64,000 nucleotides of DNA. Origin: Mycolicibacter longobardus. GTDB taxonomy: Bacteria; Actinomycetota; Actinomycetes; Mycobacteriales; Mycobacteriaceae. The stretch's first letter is position 1. Every line of letters starts with the position of its first letter. The notes beneath the pieces are model-generated. The model did no database searches. It was not told the origin of the DNA and was given only the letters and a program-made list of their open reading frames with translations. The translations under genes and the position numbers were made by a program. The stretch lies in the NCBI RefSeq assembly GCF_002102265.1, contig NZ_LQPG01000030.1:1-64000 (forward strand), read 5' to 3'. This document shows, piece after piece, positions 46,851 to 57,087 of the stretch.

Positions 46851-47449
46851 GTCGCCGCCTTTCCTTTGCTTTCCCGGGCCTGCTTTGCAGCCTGTTTCTG
46901 GGCCTTCTTGGTGGACCGCACCTCCTGCAGCGACGCCGCATCGACGACGTCGGCGATCGACAGGCGGGTACCGGCCTCACCGTATGCTCCGGCGGCCTCG
47001 CGCCACCCCGAGGGGGTCACGCCGTACTGCTTGCCGAGCAATGCCAGAAAGATCCGTGCCTTCTGCTCCCCGTAGCCGGGCAGTGCCTTGAGGCGCTTCA
47101 ACACCTCGGCGCCATCGGGCTCACCGACGGTCCACAGTGCGGCCGTGTCGCCGCCGTACTGGTCGACCACCGCTCGGGCCAGGGCCTGCACCCGGCCGGC
47201 CATCGATCCCGGGAACCGGTGCACCGCAGGCCTTTCCGCACACAGCGCCGCGAACTCGTCCGGATCGCGGTCGGCGATCTCGTGCGGGTCCAGCCCGCCC
47301 ATTCGCTCGGCGATCTTCTTCGGGCCGGCGAATGCGACCTCCATCGGAATCTGCTGGTCGAGCAACATTCCCGTGAGGAGGGCAAACGGATCTGTCGAGA
47401 GAAGTTCGTCGGCCTCGGAGTCTTGAACGAGGCAGAGTTTCGGAGTCAC
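46847..47449 (-). CDS. HhH-GPD superfamily base-excision repair protein (Rv1156-like)
   Basis: A 200-residue protein with the HhH-GPD glycosylase features LLTGMLLDQQIPMEVAFAGP, FPGSMAGRVQALARAVVDQY, and the helix-hairpin-helix ALPGYGEQKARIFLALLGKQ, then a basic alanine/lysine tail (KKAQKQAAKQARESKGKAA). Two acidic residues follow the hairpin but the classic catalytic Asp spacing is not clear, so the lesion specificity is unknown. It resembles M. tuberculosis Rv1156. The ATG at 47449 is used. The DUF1059 gene is coupled to it downstream. Confidence 0.88.
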   Translation of the reverse strand: MTPKLCLVQDSEADELLSTDPFALLTGMLLDQQIPMEVAFAGPKKIAERMGGLDPHEIADRDPDEFAALCAERPAVHRFPGSMAGRVQALARAVVDQYGGDTAALWTVGEPDGAEVLKRLKALPGYGEQKARIFLALLGKQYGVTPSGWREAAGAYGEAGTRLSIADVVDAASLQEVRSTKKAQKQAAKQARESKGKAAT

Positions 47450-47515
47450 CTAGCCACCTCTCGCCAGCGCGGACAGTCCAACGTCCGCGTTACACCACCA
47501 TAGGAGAGCGTAACC

Positions 47516-47791
47516 ATGATCGAATACAGCAGCACCATCCCCCGGCGGCTGGACGTGGACCTGCCCTGCTGGTTGATGCCCCAGAAAGACGCTTCCAGCG
47601 TCCAGGTCTTCCGCTCGCCGTTGGCGAAGCAGCGCAGCTGGATGTTCCAGCCGGTGCTTGAGTTCTTACGCCTTAGAGAGCCAGGTGAGCGCCGCCCGAG
47701 AAAGCCGAGTCATGGCACACGATTTCATCGGGCACCGCACCAGGCGGGATGTCAAACGCCACCTCGGCTTCGATACCAAGACCGGGGTTGA
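47516..47791 (+). CDS. Hypothetical ORF at the edge of the less GC-rich islet
   Basis: A 91-codon ORF with a good ribosome site (TAGGAGAG) before its ATG. The first ~50 codons (IEYSSTIPRRLDVDLPCWLM and PQKDASSVQVFRSPLAKQRS) look protein-like with GC-rich third positions. The rest overlaps the DUF4352 gene on the other strand for about 118 bp and looks like noise. The 3' part may have been lost when the islet formed. The minus-strand frame across the same stretch also looks protein-like (NIQLRCFANGERKTWTLEAS) but lacks a start. No family is recognised. Confidence 0.35.
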   Translation: MIEYSSTIPRRLDVDLPCWLMPQKDASSVQVFRSPLAKQRSWMFQPVLEFLRLREPGERRPRKPSHGTRFHRAPHQAGCQTPPRLRYQDRG

Positions 47792-48362
47792 TTTCCTCCA
47801 TAAAGCCATCGTCGCTCAGCGCGCTGGAAGCCTCGTACTTGTTGCCGCCGATAATCAGGTTCTGGTTGCTGGCAAAGAAGGTCCGGGCTTCGTCACCGAT
47901 GTTTGTGACCCTGAGCTTGACGATGAAGAACTCGCCCTTAGCCTCATCCGGGTTGAAGATTCCTTCTTTCGAAGCTGACCGTTCGACGCCCAACACCTGG
48001 AACTCAAACTTGCCATCGCGCACCGAGCTACCGGCCGGGGCTACTACGGGTCCGGACGGCTTAGCTTGCGTGGTTCTGGTGGTGCTCAGCGAGTTCGACC
48101 GCGTAGAGGATGACGCAACATCATCCTTGCCCTTCTTGTCGCTGTTGCCGATAGAGCTGAAGACGATCAACAGCAAGATCGCCGCTCCTACGCCGAGGGC
48201 GATCTTTGCTCCGTTGGACATGCCCGGCTTAGCGGCTTGGCCTATGCCCGGCGCCGGGGCTCCCAATGGTGCGTAGTCCTCAGTCCACGTTGTGCCGTCG
48301 AAGTAGCGCTGACGGCTCGGATCTGACGGATCTGGGAACCAACCGGCTGACGGCTGCGTCAT
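47673..48362 (-). CDS. DUF2510/DUF4352 membrane protein
   Basis: A 229-residue protein. The N-terminus GWFPDPSDPSRQRYFDGTTW is a DUF2510 motif. A single transmembrane helix (KIALGVGAAILLLIVFSSIG) is followed by a Ser/Thr-rich linker. The C-terminal Ig-like DUF4352 domain has FEFQVLGVERSASKEGIF, KGEFFIVKLRVTNIGDEART and GLGIEAEVAFDIPPGAVPD. ATG 48362 has GAGGAGAC just upstream. The codons contain more A and T in third positions than flanking genes, suggesting acquisition. It probably displays its C-terminal domain outside the membrane. Confidence 0.85.
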   Translation of the reverse strand: MTQPSAGWFPDPSDPSRQRYFDGTTWTEDYAPLGAPAPGIGQAAKPGMSNGAKIALGVGAAILLLIVFSSIGNSDKKGKDDVASSSTRSNSLSTTRTTQAKPSGPVVAPAGSSVRDGKFEFQVLGVERSASKEGIFNPDEAKGEFFIVKLRVTNIGDEARTFFASNQNLIIGGNKYEASSALSDDGFMEEINPGLGIEAEVAFDIPPGAVPDEIVCHDSAFSGGAHLAL

Positions 48363-48529
48363 AAGTCTCCTCGTATCCATATATTGCTGGCCCCACCAAC
48401 CAAGACCGTTGGACAGCATAAGACAAGCTTGTGGTCCACCCCAGCCAACTAAAGCAGTCCAGTGGTCTGTGTCGGTGGATTGTGAAACCGTGTAGGCAAC
48501 AATCGGGGGACGTAGTTCAGGAGAAGGCA

Positions 48530-48826
48530 ATGAGACGTGCAGTGACAGCTCTGATCGCAGCGACGGTTGCCGCTGTTGCCTTGGCCGCCACGGCCGGCGC
48601 GATACCCGAGCAGGGCACCCCCGAATTCGACACCTACATGCAGGGCCTGGAACGCAACGGGTTCAACTTGAATCCGGACACCGCATGGCGCCTCGCCCAC
48701 CAGGCGTGCGAAGGCGGCCTCCCGGGCTACATCGGTTGGGAACTCGCCGCGCAGGGGGTCGTCGGCCCCGGAGCGAACCAGCGGGCCATGGACGTGGCAC
48801 GCACGTACGCCTGCCCGGTGCAGTAA
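48530..48826 (+). CDS. DUF732 secreted protein
   Basis: A 98-residue protein with a signal peptide (VTALIAATVAAVALAATAGA) and a DUF732 domain: DTYMQGLERNGFNLNPDTAW, QACEGGLPGYIGWELAAQGV, and a late YACPVQ, with the two conserved Cys. GGAGAAGG precedes the ATG. It is divergent from the DUF4352 gene. Its function is unknown; the family is widespread among secreted mycobacterial proteins. It is the second DUF732 gene in the window. Confidence 0.88.
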   Translation: MRRAVTALIAATVAAVALAATAGAIPEQGTPEFDTYMQGLERNGFNLNPDTAWRLAHQACEGGLPGYIGWELAAQGVVGPGANQRAMDVARTYACPVQ

Positions 48827-49000
48827 CTACCCGCTCTTGCGGCGGAACTCCCGGCGGCTCTCCAGCGGACCATGCGAGCGTGACTGCTTGGCGCCGGCGT
48901 CCTTGTGGTCGGAGCCGCCCGCCGACTTCGCGTTCTTGCGCTCCAGGGCCTCGCGGAACTTGCGCTTGTTCTCGTCTGCGGCGGAATCTGATTCGGGCAT
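48827..49000 (-). CDS. DUF5302 small basic protein
   Basis: A 57-residue charged protein beginning MPESDSAADENKRKFREALE and ending HGPLESRREFRRKSG, matching the short actinobacterial DUF5302 type. It contains many Lys, Arg, Asp and Glu and no hydrophobic segment, consistent with a nucleic-acid-associated or disordered protein; the role is not known. It abuts the stop of the DUF732 gene convergently. Confidence 0.8.
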   Translation of the reverse strand: MPESDSAADENKRKFREALERKNAKSAGGSDHKDAGAKQSRSHGPLESRREFRRKSG

Positions 49001-49043
49001 GCCGGGAGCCTAGCTCAGCGTATGGCGTACCGGTGGGAGTTGC

Positions 49044-49547
<504 letters not shown>

Positions 49548-49549
49548 TC

Positions 49550-50080
49550 ATGGCCCGGTATGCCCTGTTTCTCCGCGGTGTCAACGTCGGCGGAGTCAGC
49601 CTCAAGATGGCCGACGTCGCCGCCGCGCTGACCGGCGCCGGATTCACCGAGGTTCGCACCCTGCTCGCCAGCGGCAACGTGCTGTTGGAGTCGCCCGCCG
49701 ATGCCGCGGCGGTGCGCGCCACCGCCGAGACGGCGTTGCGGGAGCGCTTCGGCTATCAGGCCTGGGTGCTGGTCTACGACATCGACGCGGTGCGCGACAT
49801 CGTGGCGGCCTACCCGTTCGAGTCGGAGGTCCCCGGTTATCACTCCTATGTCACCTTCGTCGCCGACGACGCGGTGCTGACCGAGCTGTCCGCTCTGGCC
49901 GCAAAGGCCGCCGATGACACGGCCGACGAGAAGATCGCCCTCGGCCCCGGGGTGATCTACTGGCAGATCCCCAAGGGCGACACCCTGAACAGCACCGTGG
50001 GCAAAACCATGGGCAATAAGCGCTACAAGTCCTCCACCACCACCCGCAACCTGCGCACCGTGAGCAAGATGCTGCGCTGA
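49550..50080 (+). CDS. DUF1697 protein
   Basis: A 176-residue alpha/beta protein with the DUF1697 motif MARYALFLRGVNVGGVSLKM, FTEVRTLLASGNVLLES, GYQAWVLVYDIDAVRDIVAA and the C-terminal SKSTT-like NKRYKSSTTTRNLRTVSKML. DUF1697 is common and of unknown function. The ATG at 49550 is the only good start. It is divergent from the Rv1155-like gene (62 bp). Confidence 0.88.
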   Translation: MARYALFLRGVNVGGVSLKMADVAAALTGAGFTEVRTLLASGNVLLESPADAAAVRATAETALRERFGYQAWVLVYDIDAVRDIVAAYPFESEVPGYHSYVTFVADDAVLTELSALAAKAADDTADEKIALGPGVIYWQIPKGDTLNSTVGKTMGNKRYKSSTTTRNLRTVSKMLR

Positions 50081-50104
50081 GCGCCCGCCGGTAGGGTCGG
50101 ACAG

Positions 50105-50926
50105 GTGAGCCAGGCACAGAAGGTCACCCTGACCGGAGTCTCCGAGACCGCGTTGCTGACGTTGAACGGTCGGGCGACTGAAGCCCGCCGTTCCGATGGG
50201 GTCATCGACGACCCGATGGCGATCGCCCTCGCGGACTCGATCGACTACGACTTCTCGAAATTCGGGCCGACCCGTCAGGACATCGCCCTGCGCGCACTGG
50301 CTTTCGACGACCAGACCCGTCAGTTTCTGCGCCAGCACCCGTCTGGCACCGTGGTCGCTCTGGCCGAGGGCCTGCAGACCAGCTTCTGGCGCGTCAGTGC
50401 CGGCGTTCCCGACCCGGCGTTCCGTTGGCTGACCGTCGATCTTCCGCCGATCATCGAGATCCGCAGCCGGTTGCTGCCGGCAGCACCGCAGGTTTCGGTC
50501 TGCGCGCAGTCCGCACTGGACTACAGCTGGATGGATCAGGTCGACCCGGACAACGGCGTGTTCATCAGCGCCGAGGGGCTGCTGATGTACCTGCAGCCCG
50601 AGCAGTCGCTCGGTCTGATCGCCGAGTGCGCCCGCCGGTTCCCCGGCGGGCGGCTGCTGTTCGACGTGCCGCCGCCCTGGCTGTCGAAGCTGGTGCGCCG
50701 CGGGGTGCGGACCTCGCTGCGCTACAAAGCCCCGCCGATGCCGTTCGGCCTGTCGGTGAGCGCCGCCGCCGACCTGGTCAACACCGTGCCCGGTATCCGC
50801 GCGGTGCGCGACATCCCGTTGCCGACCGGGCGCGGATGGCTGTTCAACACCCTGCTGTCCAATGCTTACCGGCTGAGCTTCCTGGATTCCGTCCGTCCGT
50901 CCCTGACCCTGCTGGAATTCGGCTAA
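50105..50926 (+). CDS. omt: Leucine-carboxyl-methyltransferase-like SAM methyltransferase (Rv1153c/Omt-like)
   Basis: A 273-residue LCMT-type methyltransferase with the N-terminal substrate cap [20 protein letters not shown], a SAM-binding loop [36 protein letters not shown] and [20 protein letters not shown]. The GTG at 50105 gives [17 protein letters not shown]. The M. tuberculosis counterpart Rv1153c is annotated omt; its substrate is not known. It ends convergently with the GntR gene (4-bp overlap). Confidence 0.88.
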   Translation: MSQAQKVTLTGVSETALLTLNGRATEARRSDGVIDDPMAIALADSIDYDFSKFGPTRQDIALRALAFDDQTRQFLRQHPSGTVVALAEGLQTSFWRVSAGVPDPAFRWLTVDLPPIIEIRSRLLPAAPQVSVCAQSALDYSWMDQVDPDNGVFISAEGLLMYLQPEQSLGLIAECARRFPGGRLLFDVPPPWLSKLVRRGVRTSLRYKAPPMPFGLSVSAAADLVNTVPGIRAVRDIPLPTGRGWLFNTLLSNAYRLSFLDSVRPSLTLLEFG

Positions 50927-51291
50927 AGCGTGTCGAAGGCCGCCTCGAGGTAGCGCAACGCGTCGGCCTTGCCCAGGCCGACCGCGCGCGCCGCCGCGGC
51001 AAAGGCACCTGCGGCCACCGTCATGGTCGCGTCGGCCGGGTCCCTGCTTGCCACGAAAGTGCCGAAGCGGCCCCGAGTTTCGACGATCCCGCCGGCCTCC
51101 AGCTCCCGGTAGGCGCGAGCCACGGTGTTGACCGCCATCCCCAGCTGGCCGGCCAGCTCACGCACCGTCGGCAGCCGGGTTCCCGCCGGCAGGGCCCCGG
51201 CCCGCACCGCCTCGATCATCCGAACCCTGACCTGCTCGAACAGTGGCCCGTCCTGGTGCGCGTCGGTCTTCAGCAGCTCCGTGAAGTCCAT
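50923..51291 (-). CDS. GntR-family (YtrA-like) transcriptional regulator
   Basis: A 122-residue regulator with the GntR w[43 protein letters not shown] (recognition helix) and [20 protein letters not shown] (wing). The C-terminal part is short, as in the YtrA subgroup, so no large ligand domain is present. The ATG at 51291 is used. It is divergent from the sirtuin gene with 38 bp between, and may regulate it. M. tuberculosis Rv1152 is the counterpart. Confidence 0.9.
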   Translation of the reverse strand: MDFTELLKTDAHQDGPLFEQVRVRMIEAVRAGALPAGTRLPTVRELAGQLGMAVNTVARAYRELEAGGIVETRGRFGTFVASRDPADATMTVAAGAFAAAARAVGLGKADALRYLEAAFDTL

Positions 51292-51329
51292 CCGCCCAGT
51301 ATCCCGCGATGTCCCGCTATGTTGGTGGC

Positions 51330-52052
51330 GTGCGAGTGGCGGTGTTCAGCGGTGCCGGGATCTCCGCGGAGAGCGGGATACCGACCTTCCGCGACGACGA
51401 GAACGGTCTGTGGGCCCAATACGACCCCTACGAGGTGTCCAGCATCGACGGCTGGAACCGGCACCCAGAACTGGTCTGGGGCTGGTACGTGTGGCGCTAC
51501 CAGCTGGCCCGCCGCTTCGACCCGAACCCGGGCCATCGCGCGCTCGCGGACTGGGAGCACAACGCCGACGTCCACGTCATCACCCAGAACGTCGACAACC
51601 TTCACGAGCGCGGCGGCAGTTCTACGGTTCACCATGTGCACGGCAGCATGTTCACGTTCCGTTGCACGATCTGCGATCAGCCGCACAACGTAGAGCTGCC
51701 GGAGCTGGCAGAACCCGTGCTCGAAATGGACCCCCCGGTTTGCGGCTGTGGCGGCCTGATCCGCCCGGACGTCGTCTGGTTCGGCGAGCAGCTGCCCGAG
51801 GAGCCGTGGACCGCAGCGGTGGAGGCCATCGACACCGCCGATGTGCTGTTCGTGGTGGGCACTTCCGGCGTGGTCTATCCGGCAGCCAGCCTTCCTGAAC
51901 GGGCACTGGAGCTGGGCAAGACCGTCGTCGAAGTCAATCTCCAGCCCACCCCGTTGACGCCCAGAGCCACGTTGAGCCTGCGCGCCCCCGCCTCGGTGGC
52001 GCTACCGGGACTGCTGGACCGGCTGCCCACCCTGCTGGGGCTGGGCTTCTAA
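51330..52052 (+). CDS. cobB: NAD-dependent sirtuin (deacetylase/desuccinylase) CobB
   Basis: A 240-residue class III sirtuin. The Rossmann motif is [20 protein letters not shown], the catalytic His is about residue 104 in [20 protein letters not shown], and a zinc knuckle has CTIC and CGCGG. Tyr53 and Arg56 (YVWR) align with the pair that accepts succinyl-lysine in M. tuberculosis Rv1151c, so desuccinylation is expected as well as deacetylation. GTG 51330 is chosen because this numbering then fits; ATG 51309 would add 7 residues. Confidence 0.93.
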   Translation: MRVAVFSGAGISAESGIPTFRDDENGLWAQYDPYEVSSIDGWNRHPELVWGWYVWRYQLARRFDPNPGHRALADWEHNADVHVITQNVDNLHERGGSSTVHHVHGSMFTFRCTICDQPHNVELPELAEPVLEMDPPVCGCGGLIRPDVVWFGEQLPEEPWTAAVEAIDTADVLFVVGTSGVVYPAASLPERALELGKTVVEVNLQPTPLTPRATLSLRAPASVALPGLLDRLPTLLGLGF

Positions 52053-52058
52053 CGCCCC

Positions 52059-52697
52059 TCAGGCCGGGCGGCTGGCCGAACCCAGCGCGAACTCCGACAC
52101 CGGCACCGGCGCCCAGGCCGGGAACTGGTGCCCGCGACGCGACGTCCTGACGGCAAAGCCGGCGGCGGTGATCATCTGCTCGGTCTCACGGTGGGTATGG
52201 CAGTTGCCGAACAACCGGGGCCAGAAGGTGGCGTCCGCCAGCCGTTGCAGCCCGCCGCGCACCCCGGCGCTGGCGACGTGCTCGAAGTAGCGCAGCTCGC
52301 CCCCGGGCTTGAGCAATGAGAAGAGCTGGCGCAGCACTTCCTCCGGATGGTCGACCGAACACAAGACCAGCGAGCAGACGATCGCGTCAAAGGGTTCCCC
52401 GGCGTCCAGGGCCTCGACGGTGCTCGCCACCACGGTGACCGGCACCGGCGCCTCCGCGGCCGCCGCCGCAGCGGCGTCCCGCAGCCGTGACTCGGGTTCG
52501 GCGGCCACCACCTCGGTCACGGTGTCCGGGTAGAAGGCGAAGTTGCTTCCGGTGCCCGCTCCGACCTCCAGCACCCGCCCGGACAGGCCTTCCAGGTTCT
52601 CCCGGCGCCGGTCGCGCAGCCAGTCGGTCTCGTGGCTCGACATGAAGGTCCAGATCCGGGCGAACAGCGGGTTATCCAGGCTTGCGGAGGATGTCAT
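52059..52697 (-). CDS. Class I SAM-dependent methyltransferase
   Basis: A 212-residue protein with the UbiE/methyltransferase-11 motifs VLEVGAGTGSNFAFYPDTVT (motif I), VVAAEPESRLRDA, FDAIVCSLVLCSVDHPEEVL and LKPGGELRYFEH (motifs II and III). The substrate cannot be inferred. ATG 52697 follows GGGTGGC; an upstream GTG-initiated extension is less likely. It is convergent with the sirtuin gene, six bases apart. Confidence 0.85.
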   Translation of the reverse strand: MTSSASLDNPLFARIWTFMSSHETDWLRDRRRENLEGLSGRVLEVGAGTGSNFAFYPDTVTEVVAAEPESRLRDAAAAAAAEAPVPVTVVASTVEALDAGEPFDAIVCSLVLCSVDHPEEVLRQLFSLLKPGGELRYFEHVASAGVRGGLQRLADATFWPRLFGNCHTHRETEQMITAAGFAVRTSRRGHQFPAWAPVPVSEFALGSASRPA

Positions 52698-52865
52698 GGC
52701 AGCCACCCTAACGCCCGCGACGGTGACCCTGATCCCATCGGCCACCGGTCAGCGGCCCACACCTCAGGGGAAGGGGTCGGCAAACGCTACCCGTCAGTAG
52801 TATTGCCACCATTTCCCGAAACGTAACTCAAAGATTCCTTAATAGTGACCCATACGCTCAGTGTC

Positions 52866-52991
52866 ATGTGGATCGACGACTCAAGTGCCGACGTCATCAA
52901 GGTCGACTTCGAGGCCCTGTACCACGGCGATTTCCTGGTCGAGGGCGACACCTCCGAGCAGTTCGACGACTGGCACCCGCTGGCCAGCTGA
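52866..52991 (+). CDS. 41-residue acidic small ORF, probably leaderless
   Basis: Encodes MWIDDSSADVIKVDFEALYH followed by GDFLVEGDTSEQFDDWHPLAS, with about ten Asp/Glu and three aromatic/His-rich clusters. Almost every codon ends in G or C, strongly coding-like, and it ends in TGA without any overlap. The TANNNT hexamer TACGCT (52853-52858) is 7 bases before the ATG, the spacing of a leaderless mycobacterial transcript; no ribosome site is seen. No family is recognised. A secreted peptide or RiPP precursor cannot be assumed because there is no signal peptide and no adjacent modification enzyme. Confidence 0.6.
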   Translation: MWIDDSSADVIKVDFEALYHGDFLVEGDTSEQFDDWHPLAS

Positions 52992-53100
52992 TTGATCGGC
53001 GCCGCGGCAGCGGCGCCTTTCAATGTCGCGTCGTTGCGCGACGGTGGCCGTCCTCATCCGGGCAGGCCGCCATCTGTGAGTCATCCCATTTCTCTTGTAT

Positions 53101-53289
53101 TCAGGTTGGGCCCCGGGGCGCATCTGAACAGCCGTCCGGATAGCTCCAGGCACGCATGCATTCGGCGATTCCCTCCAGATCCGCCAATGCTCCGGTGGCC
53201 ACGCCGATCACGAAGTCGAAGCGCTCATCCTCGGACGCGCGGATCCACTGCCCGTTGATGGCCAGGAACGTCCGGCACGCGGTGCGTCG
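53101..53289 (-). pseudogene. Remnant of a Doc/Fic-type toxin C-terminus
   Basis: Directly after the nitronate-monooxygenase stop codon, in the same frame, lies RRTACRTFLAINGQWIRASE then DERFDFVIGVATGALADLEG and IAECMRAW, ending at a TGA at 53101-53103. This corresponds to the Doc family C-terminal pattern (K/R-R-T-A, FL..NG, ASEDE, F..VIGVATG, L..IA.W) that follows the Fic HPF...GNK motif. The N-terminal half with the Fic HPFxDGN site and a start are absent. The partial motif RRTA is where the missing GNKRTA ended. Identification is by pattern; it is a fragment without a start codon. Confidence 0.7.
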
Positions 53290-54297
<1,008 letters not shown>

Positions 54298-54330
54298 TTA
54301 GCTGTACTCAAATGCTCTTCGCGCAAGCGC

Positions 54331-55095
54331 TCATCGCGGGGCCATCCGGATCGCTCCGTCGAGGCGGATGACCTCGCCGTTGAGCATCGGGTTGCTGATG
54401 ATGTGCTCGGCCAGCGCCCCGTATTCGTCGGGGTCACCGAGCCGGGCCGGGTGGGGAACCTGCGCACCCAGCGACTTCTGCGCCTCCTCCGGCAGCGAGC
54501 CCAGCAGCGGCGTCTTGAACAGGCCCGGTGCGATGGTGCACACCCGGATCAGTTCGCGGGACAGGTCCCGTGCGATCGGCAATGTCATGCCGACCACCCC
54601 GCCCTTGGATGCCGAGTAGGCGGCCTGACCGATCTGGCCCTCGAACGCCGCCACCGAGGCGGTGTTGATGATGACACCGCGCTCGGGGCTGTCCGCCGGG
54701 CCGATCGGCTCGGTCTTGGCGATCCGCTCCGCCGCCAGCCGCAGCACGTTGAACGTGCCGATCAGGTTCACCTGAATGATCTTGGTGAATGCGTCCAGGG
54801 GGAACGCGCCGTCGCGGCTCAGCGTCTTGATCGCGTTGCCGATTCCGGCGCAGTTGACGTTGATACGCAGCGGGCCAAGCGATTCCGCGACGTCCAGTGC
54901 GGCACCGACAGCCTCGGGGTCGGTTACGTCGGCCTGCGCGAAGCGGGCACGGTCACCGAGCTCCTTGATGACGTCCTCGCCCCGCAGGTCGATCACCACC
55001 ACCTTTCCGCCCGCGTCCAGCAGGCGCTTGGCGGTCGCCAAGCCCAAACCCGACGCGCCGCCGGTGATGACGGCTACCGAATCCTTGATCTGCAC
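54331..55095 (-). CDS. SDR 3-hydroxyacyl-CoA dehydrogenase-like oxidoreductase (Rv1144-like)
   Basis: A 254-residue short-chain dehydrogenase close to type II 3-hydroxyacyl-CoA dehydrogenase. [20 protein letters not shown] is the NAD site, NVNCAGIG is the NNAG-like motif, and the catalytic tetrad is seen in [20 protein letters not shown] plus SKG (Ser, Tyr, Lys). It likely oxidises 3-hydroxyacyl-CoA. GTG 55095 with GAGAGGGG before it is the start. It is next to mcr, as Rv1144 is to Rv1143. Confidence 0.9.
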   Translation of the reverse strand: MQIKDSVAVITGGASGLGLATAKRLLDAGGKVVVIDLRGEDVIKELGDRARFAQADVTDPEAVGAALDVAESLGPLRINVNCAGIGNAIKTLSRDGAFPLDAFTKIIQVNLIGTFNVLRLAAERIAKTEPIGPADSPERGVIINTASVAAFEGQIGQAAYSASKGGVVGMTLPIARDLSRELIRVCTIAPGLFKTPLLGSLPEEAQKSLGAQVPHPARLGDPDEYGALAEHIISNPMLNGEVIRLDGAIRMAPR

Positions 55096-55135
55096 GCTCT
55101 AGCCCCTCTCAGCCCAACCGTCTGGTTGGTCGGGA

Positions 55136-56221
55136 CTATACCCAGTCGCTCAGGATGGTCTCGTTGTCGGCTCCCAGAACCGCCGGCGGCGTCGGAATCT
55201 CGGGGACGCTGCGGGAGAACCGTGGCGCCGGCATGGGCTGCAGGTAGCCGTTGAAGTCGTAGAAGGTGTCGCGTTCGGCGATGTGCGAGTCGGTCTGGAC
55301 CTCCCCGAACGCCAGCACCGGTGTCACGCAGGCGTCCGAGCCCGCGAACACCTTCGCCCAATGGTCGCGGTCGTGGGCGGCGAACGCCGCGGTGAACTTG
55401 GCGCGCAGTTCCGGCCAGCCGCTGACGTCGTTCTGGGCCGGCAGCTCGGCGGGATCCAGCTCCAGCTTGGCCAACAGTTCGGCGTAGAACTGCGGCTCGA
55501 TCGAGCCCACCGACACGTATCGTCCGTCCGAGCATTCGTAGGTGTCGTAGTAGGGCGCGCCGGTGTCCAGCATGTTGACGCCCCGCTCGTCGCTCCACAC
55601 ACCCTGCGCGCGAAAACTCCACATCATCGCCGACAGCATGCTCGATCCATCGACCATGGCGGCGTCGATCACCTGGCCCTTGCCGGAGCGCTGCAACTCC
55701 CACAGTGCGGCGAGGATGCCGACCAGCAGGAACATCGATCCACCGCCGAAGTCACCGGTCAGGTTCAGCGGCGGCACTGGGCGCTCCCCCTTGCGGCCGA
55801 CGGAGTGCAGCAGTCCATTCAACGAGATGTAGTTGATGTCGTGGCCGGCCTGCAGGGCGCGCGGACCGGTCTGCCCCCAGCCGGTCATGCGGCCGTAGAT
55901 CAGCCGCTCGTTGACCTTGGCGCAGTCCTCCGGGCCGAGGCCGAGCCGCTCGGTGACGCCCGGCCGGAATCCCTCGATCAGCACGTCGGCCTTGGCGACC
56001 AGCTTGAGCACCAGGTCACGGCCCTCCGGGGCCTTCAGGTCGGCGGTCACCGAGCGCCGGTTCCGCAGCATGGTGTCCTTGCTGGCCCCGCCACCGAATT
56101 TCGGCGGCCGCTCCACGCGAACCACGTCGGCCCCCAGGTCGCCGAGGATCATCGCCGCGTGCGGTCCCGGTCCGATCCCGGCCAGTTCGATGACCCGCAG
56201 CCCCGCCAGTGGTCCCGCCAT
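55136..56221 (-). CDS. mcr: Alpha-methylacyl-CoA racemase
   Basis: A 361-residue class III CoA-transferase-fold racemase that interconverts (R)- and (S)-2-methylacyl-CoA, needed for beta-oxidation of branched chains such as sterol side chains. Features: [20 protein letters not shown] (N-terminal), [38 protein letters not shown] (catalytic His), [18 protein letters not shown] (the Asp) and ESEC-like [20 protein letters not shown] with the Glu. The ATG at 56221 has GAGGAGG upstream. The length is as in M. tuberculosis Mcr. Confidence 0.95.
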   Translation of the reverse strand: MAGPLAGLRVIELAGIGPGPHAAMILGDLGADVVRVERPPKFGGGASKDTMLRNRRSVTADLKAPEGRDLVLKLVAKADVLIEGFRPGVTERLGLGPEDCAKVNERLIYGRMTGWGQTGPRALQAGHDINYISLNGLLHSVGRKGERPVPPLNLTGDFGGGSMFLLVGILAALWELQRSGKGQVIDAAMVDGSSMLSAMMWSFRAQGVWSDERGVNMLDTGAPYYDTYECSDGRYVSVGSIEPQFYAELLAKLELDPAELPAQNDVSGWPELRAKFTAAFAAHDRDHWAKVFAGSDACVTPVLAFGEVQTDSHIAERDTFYDFNGYLQPMPAPRFSRSVPEIPTPPAVLGADNETILSDWV

Positions 56222-56272
56222 ATCTGCCTCCTCGTCGTATGCCTGTGTGATCTGCATCCTAGGGTTACACCC

Positions 56273-57082
56273 ATGACTGCAATTGACTCCGGCATCGACA
56301 CCCTCGCATCGGTGGCGGGCCTGTCCGTGACCCTGGCCGATGGTGTGCTCTCGGTGATCATCGACCGTCCCGACAGCCTCAACTCGGTGACCACCGGCGT
56401 GCTGGCCGGTATCGCCGACGCCATGGAAGCCGCTGCCGGCGACTCGCGGGTGCGCGTGGTGCGGCTCGGTGGTTCCGGGCGCGGGTTCAGCTCGGGCGCG
56501 GGGATCAGCGCCGACGATGCCGCCGACGGGGTGCCGACGGAGATCATCGTCGAGGCCAACCGCGCGATCCGGGCGATCGTCGCGCTGCCGCGGCCGGTGG
56601 TGGCCGTGGTGCAGGGTCCGGCCGCCGGTGTCGGGGTGTCTCTGGCCCTGGCCTGCGACCTGGTCGTGGCCTCCGACAAGGCCTTTTTCCTGTTGGCGTT
56701 CACCAAGATCGGGCTGATGCCCGACGGCGGCGCCTCGGCGCTGGTTGCCGCGGCCGTCGGCCGGACCCGCGCCATGCGGCTGGCGCTGCTGGCCGAACGG
56801 CTGTCTGCCGCAGACGCCCTGGATTGGGGGCTGATCAGTGCGGTGTACCCGGCCGAGGAGTTCGACGCCGAGGTGGACAAGCTGCTGGCCGCCCTGCTGG
56901 CCGGCCCCGCGGGAGCGTTCGCCAAGACCAAGCACGCCGTCAACGCCGCGACCCTGACCGAGCTGGACGCGGCGCTGGATCGCGAATACGTCGGGCAGTC
57001 AATTCTGTTGAACGCCCACGACTTCCGTGAGGGCACCCGCGCGTTCCAGGAGCGGCGCTCCGCCAATTTCACTGACGCGTAG
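56273..57082 (+). CDS. echA10: Crotonase-family protein lacking the hydratase glutamates (EchA10/EchA11-like)
   Basis: A 269-residue crotonase fold with the oxyanion region [14 protein letters not shown] and [20 protein letters not shown]. Aligned to rat enoyl-CoA hydratase, the two catalytic glutamates are replaced ([14 protein letters not shown] and [12 protein letters not shown]). LMPDGG is typical of isomerase-like members instead. It is divergent from mcr and therefore occupies the EchA10 position; EchA11 is equally possible. A hydratase role is doubtful; another acyl-CoA reaction is likely. Confidence 0.8.
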   Translation: MTAIDSGIDTLASVAGLSVTLADGVLSVIIDRPDSLNSVTTGVLAGIADAMEAAAGDSRVRVVRLGGSGRGFSSGAGISADDAADGVPTEIIVEANRAIRAIVALPRPVVAVVQGPAAGVGVSLALACDLVVASDKAFFLLAFTKIGLMPDGGASALVAAAVGRTRAMRLALLAERLSAADALDWGLISAVYPAEEFDAEVDKLLAALLAGPAGAFAKTKHAVNAATLTELDAALDREYVGQSILLNAHDFREGTRAFQERRSANFTDA

Positions 57083-57087
57083 CCTCG

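Noticed and set aside
47450..47700. Minus-strand frame reading NIQLRCFANGERKTWTLEAS near the islet
   Set aside because: Protein-like, but no start codon upstream and no ribosome site; the plus-strand ORF with TAGGAGAG is slightly better supported, and neither is certain.
52866..52991. Calling the 41-residue ORF a RiPP precursor
   Set aside because: No maturase, radical SAM or transporter gene lies next to it, and no leader/core motif is recognised.
52787..53023. Minus-strand frame opposite the 41-residue ORF
   Set aside because: Ser/Thr/Ala-rich, no family pattern, and antisense to a frame with much better codon bias.
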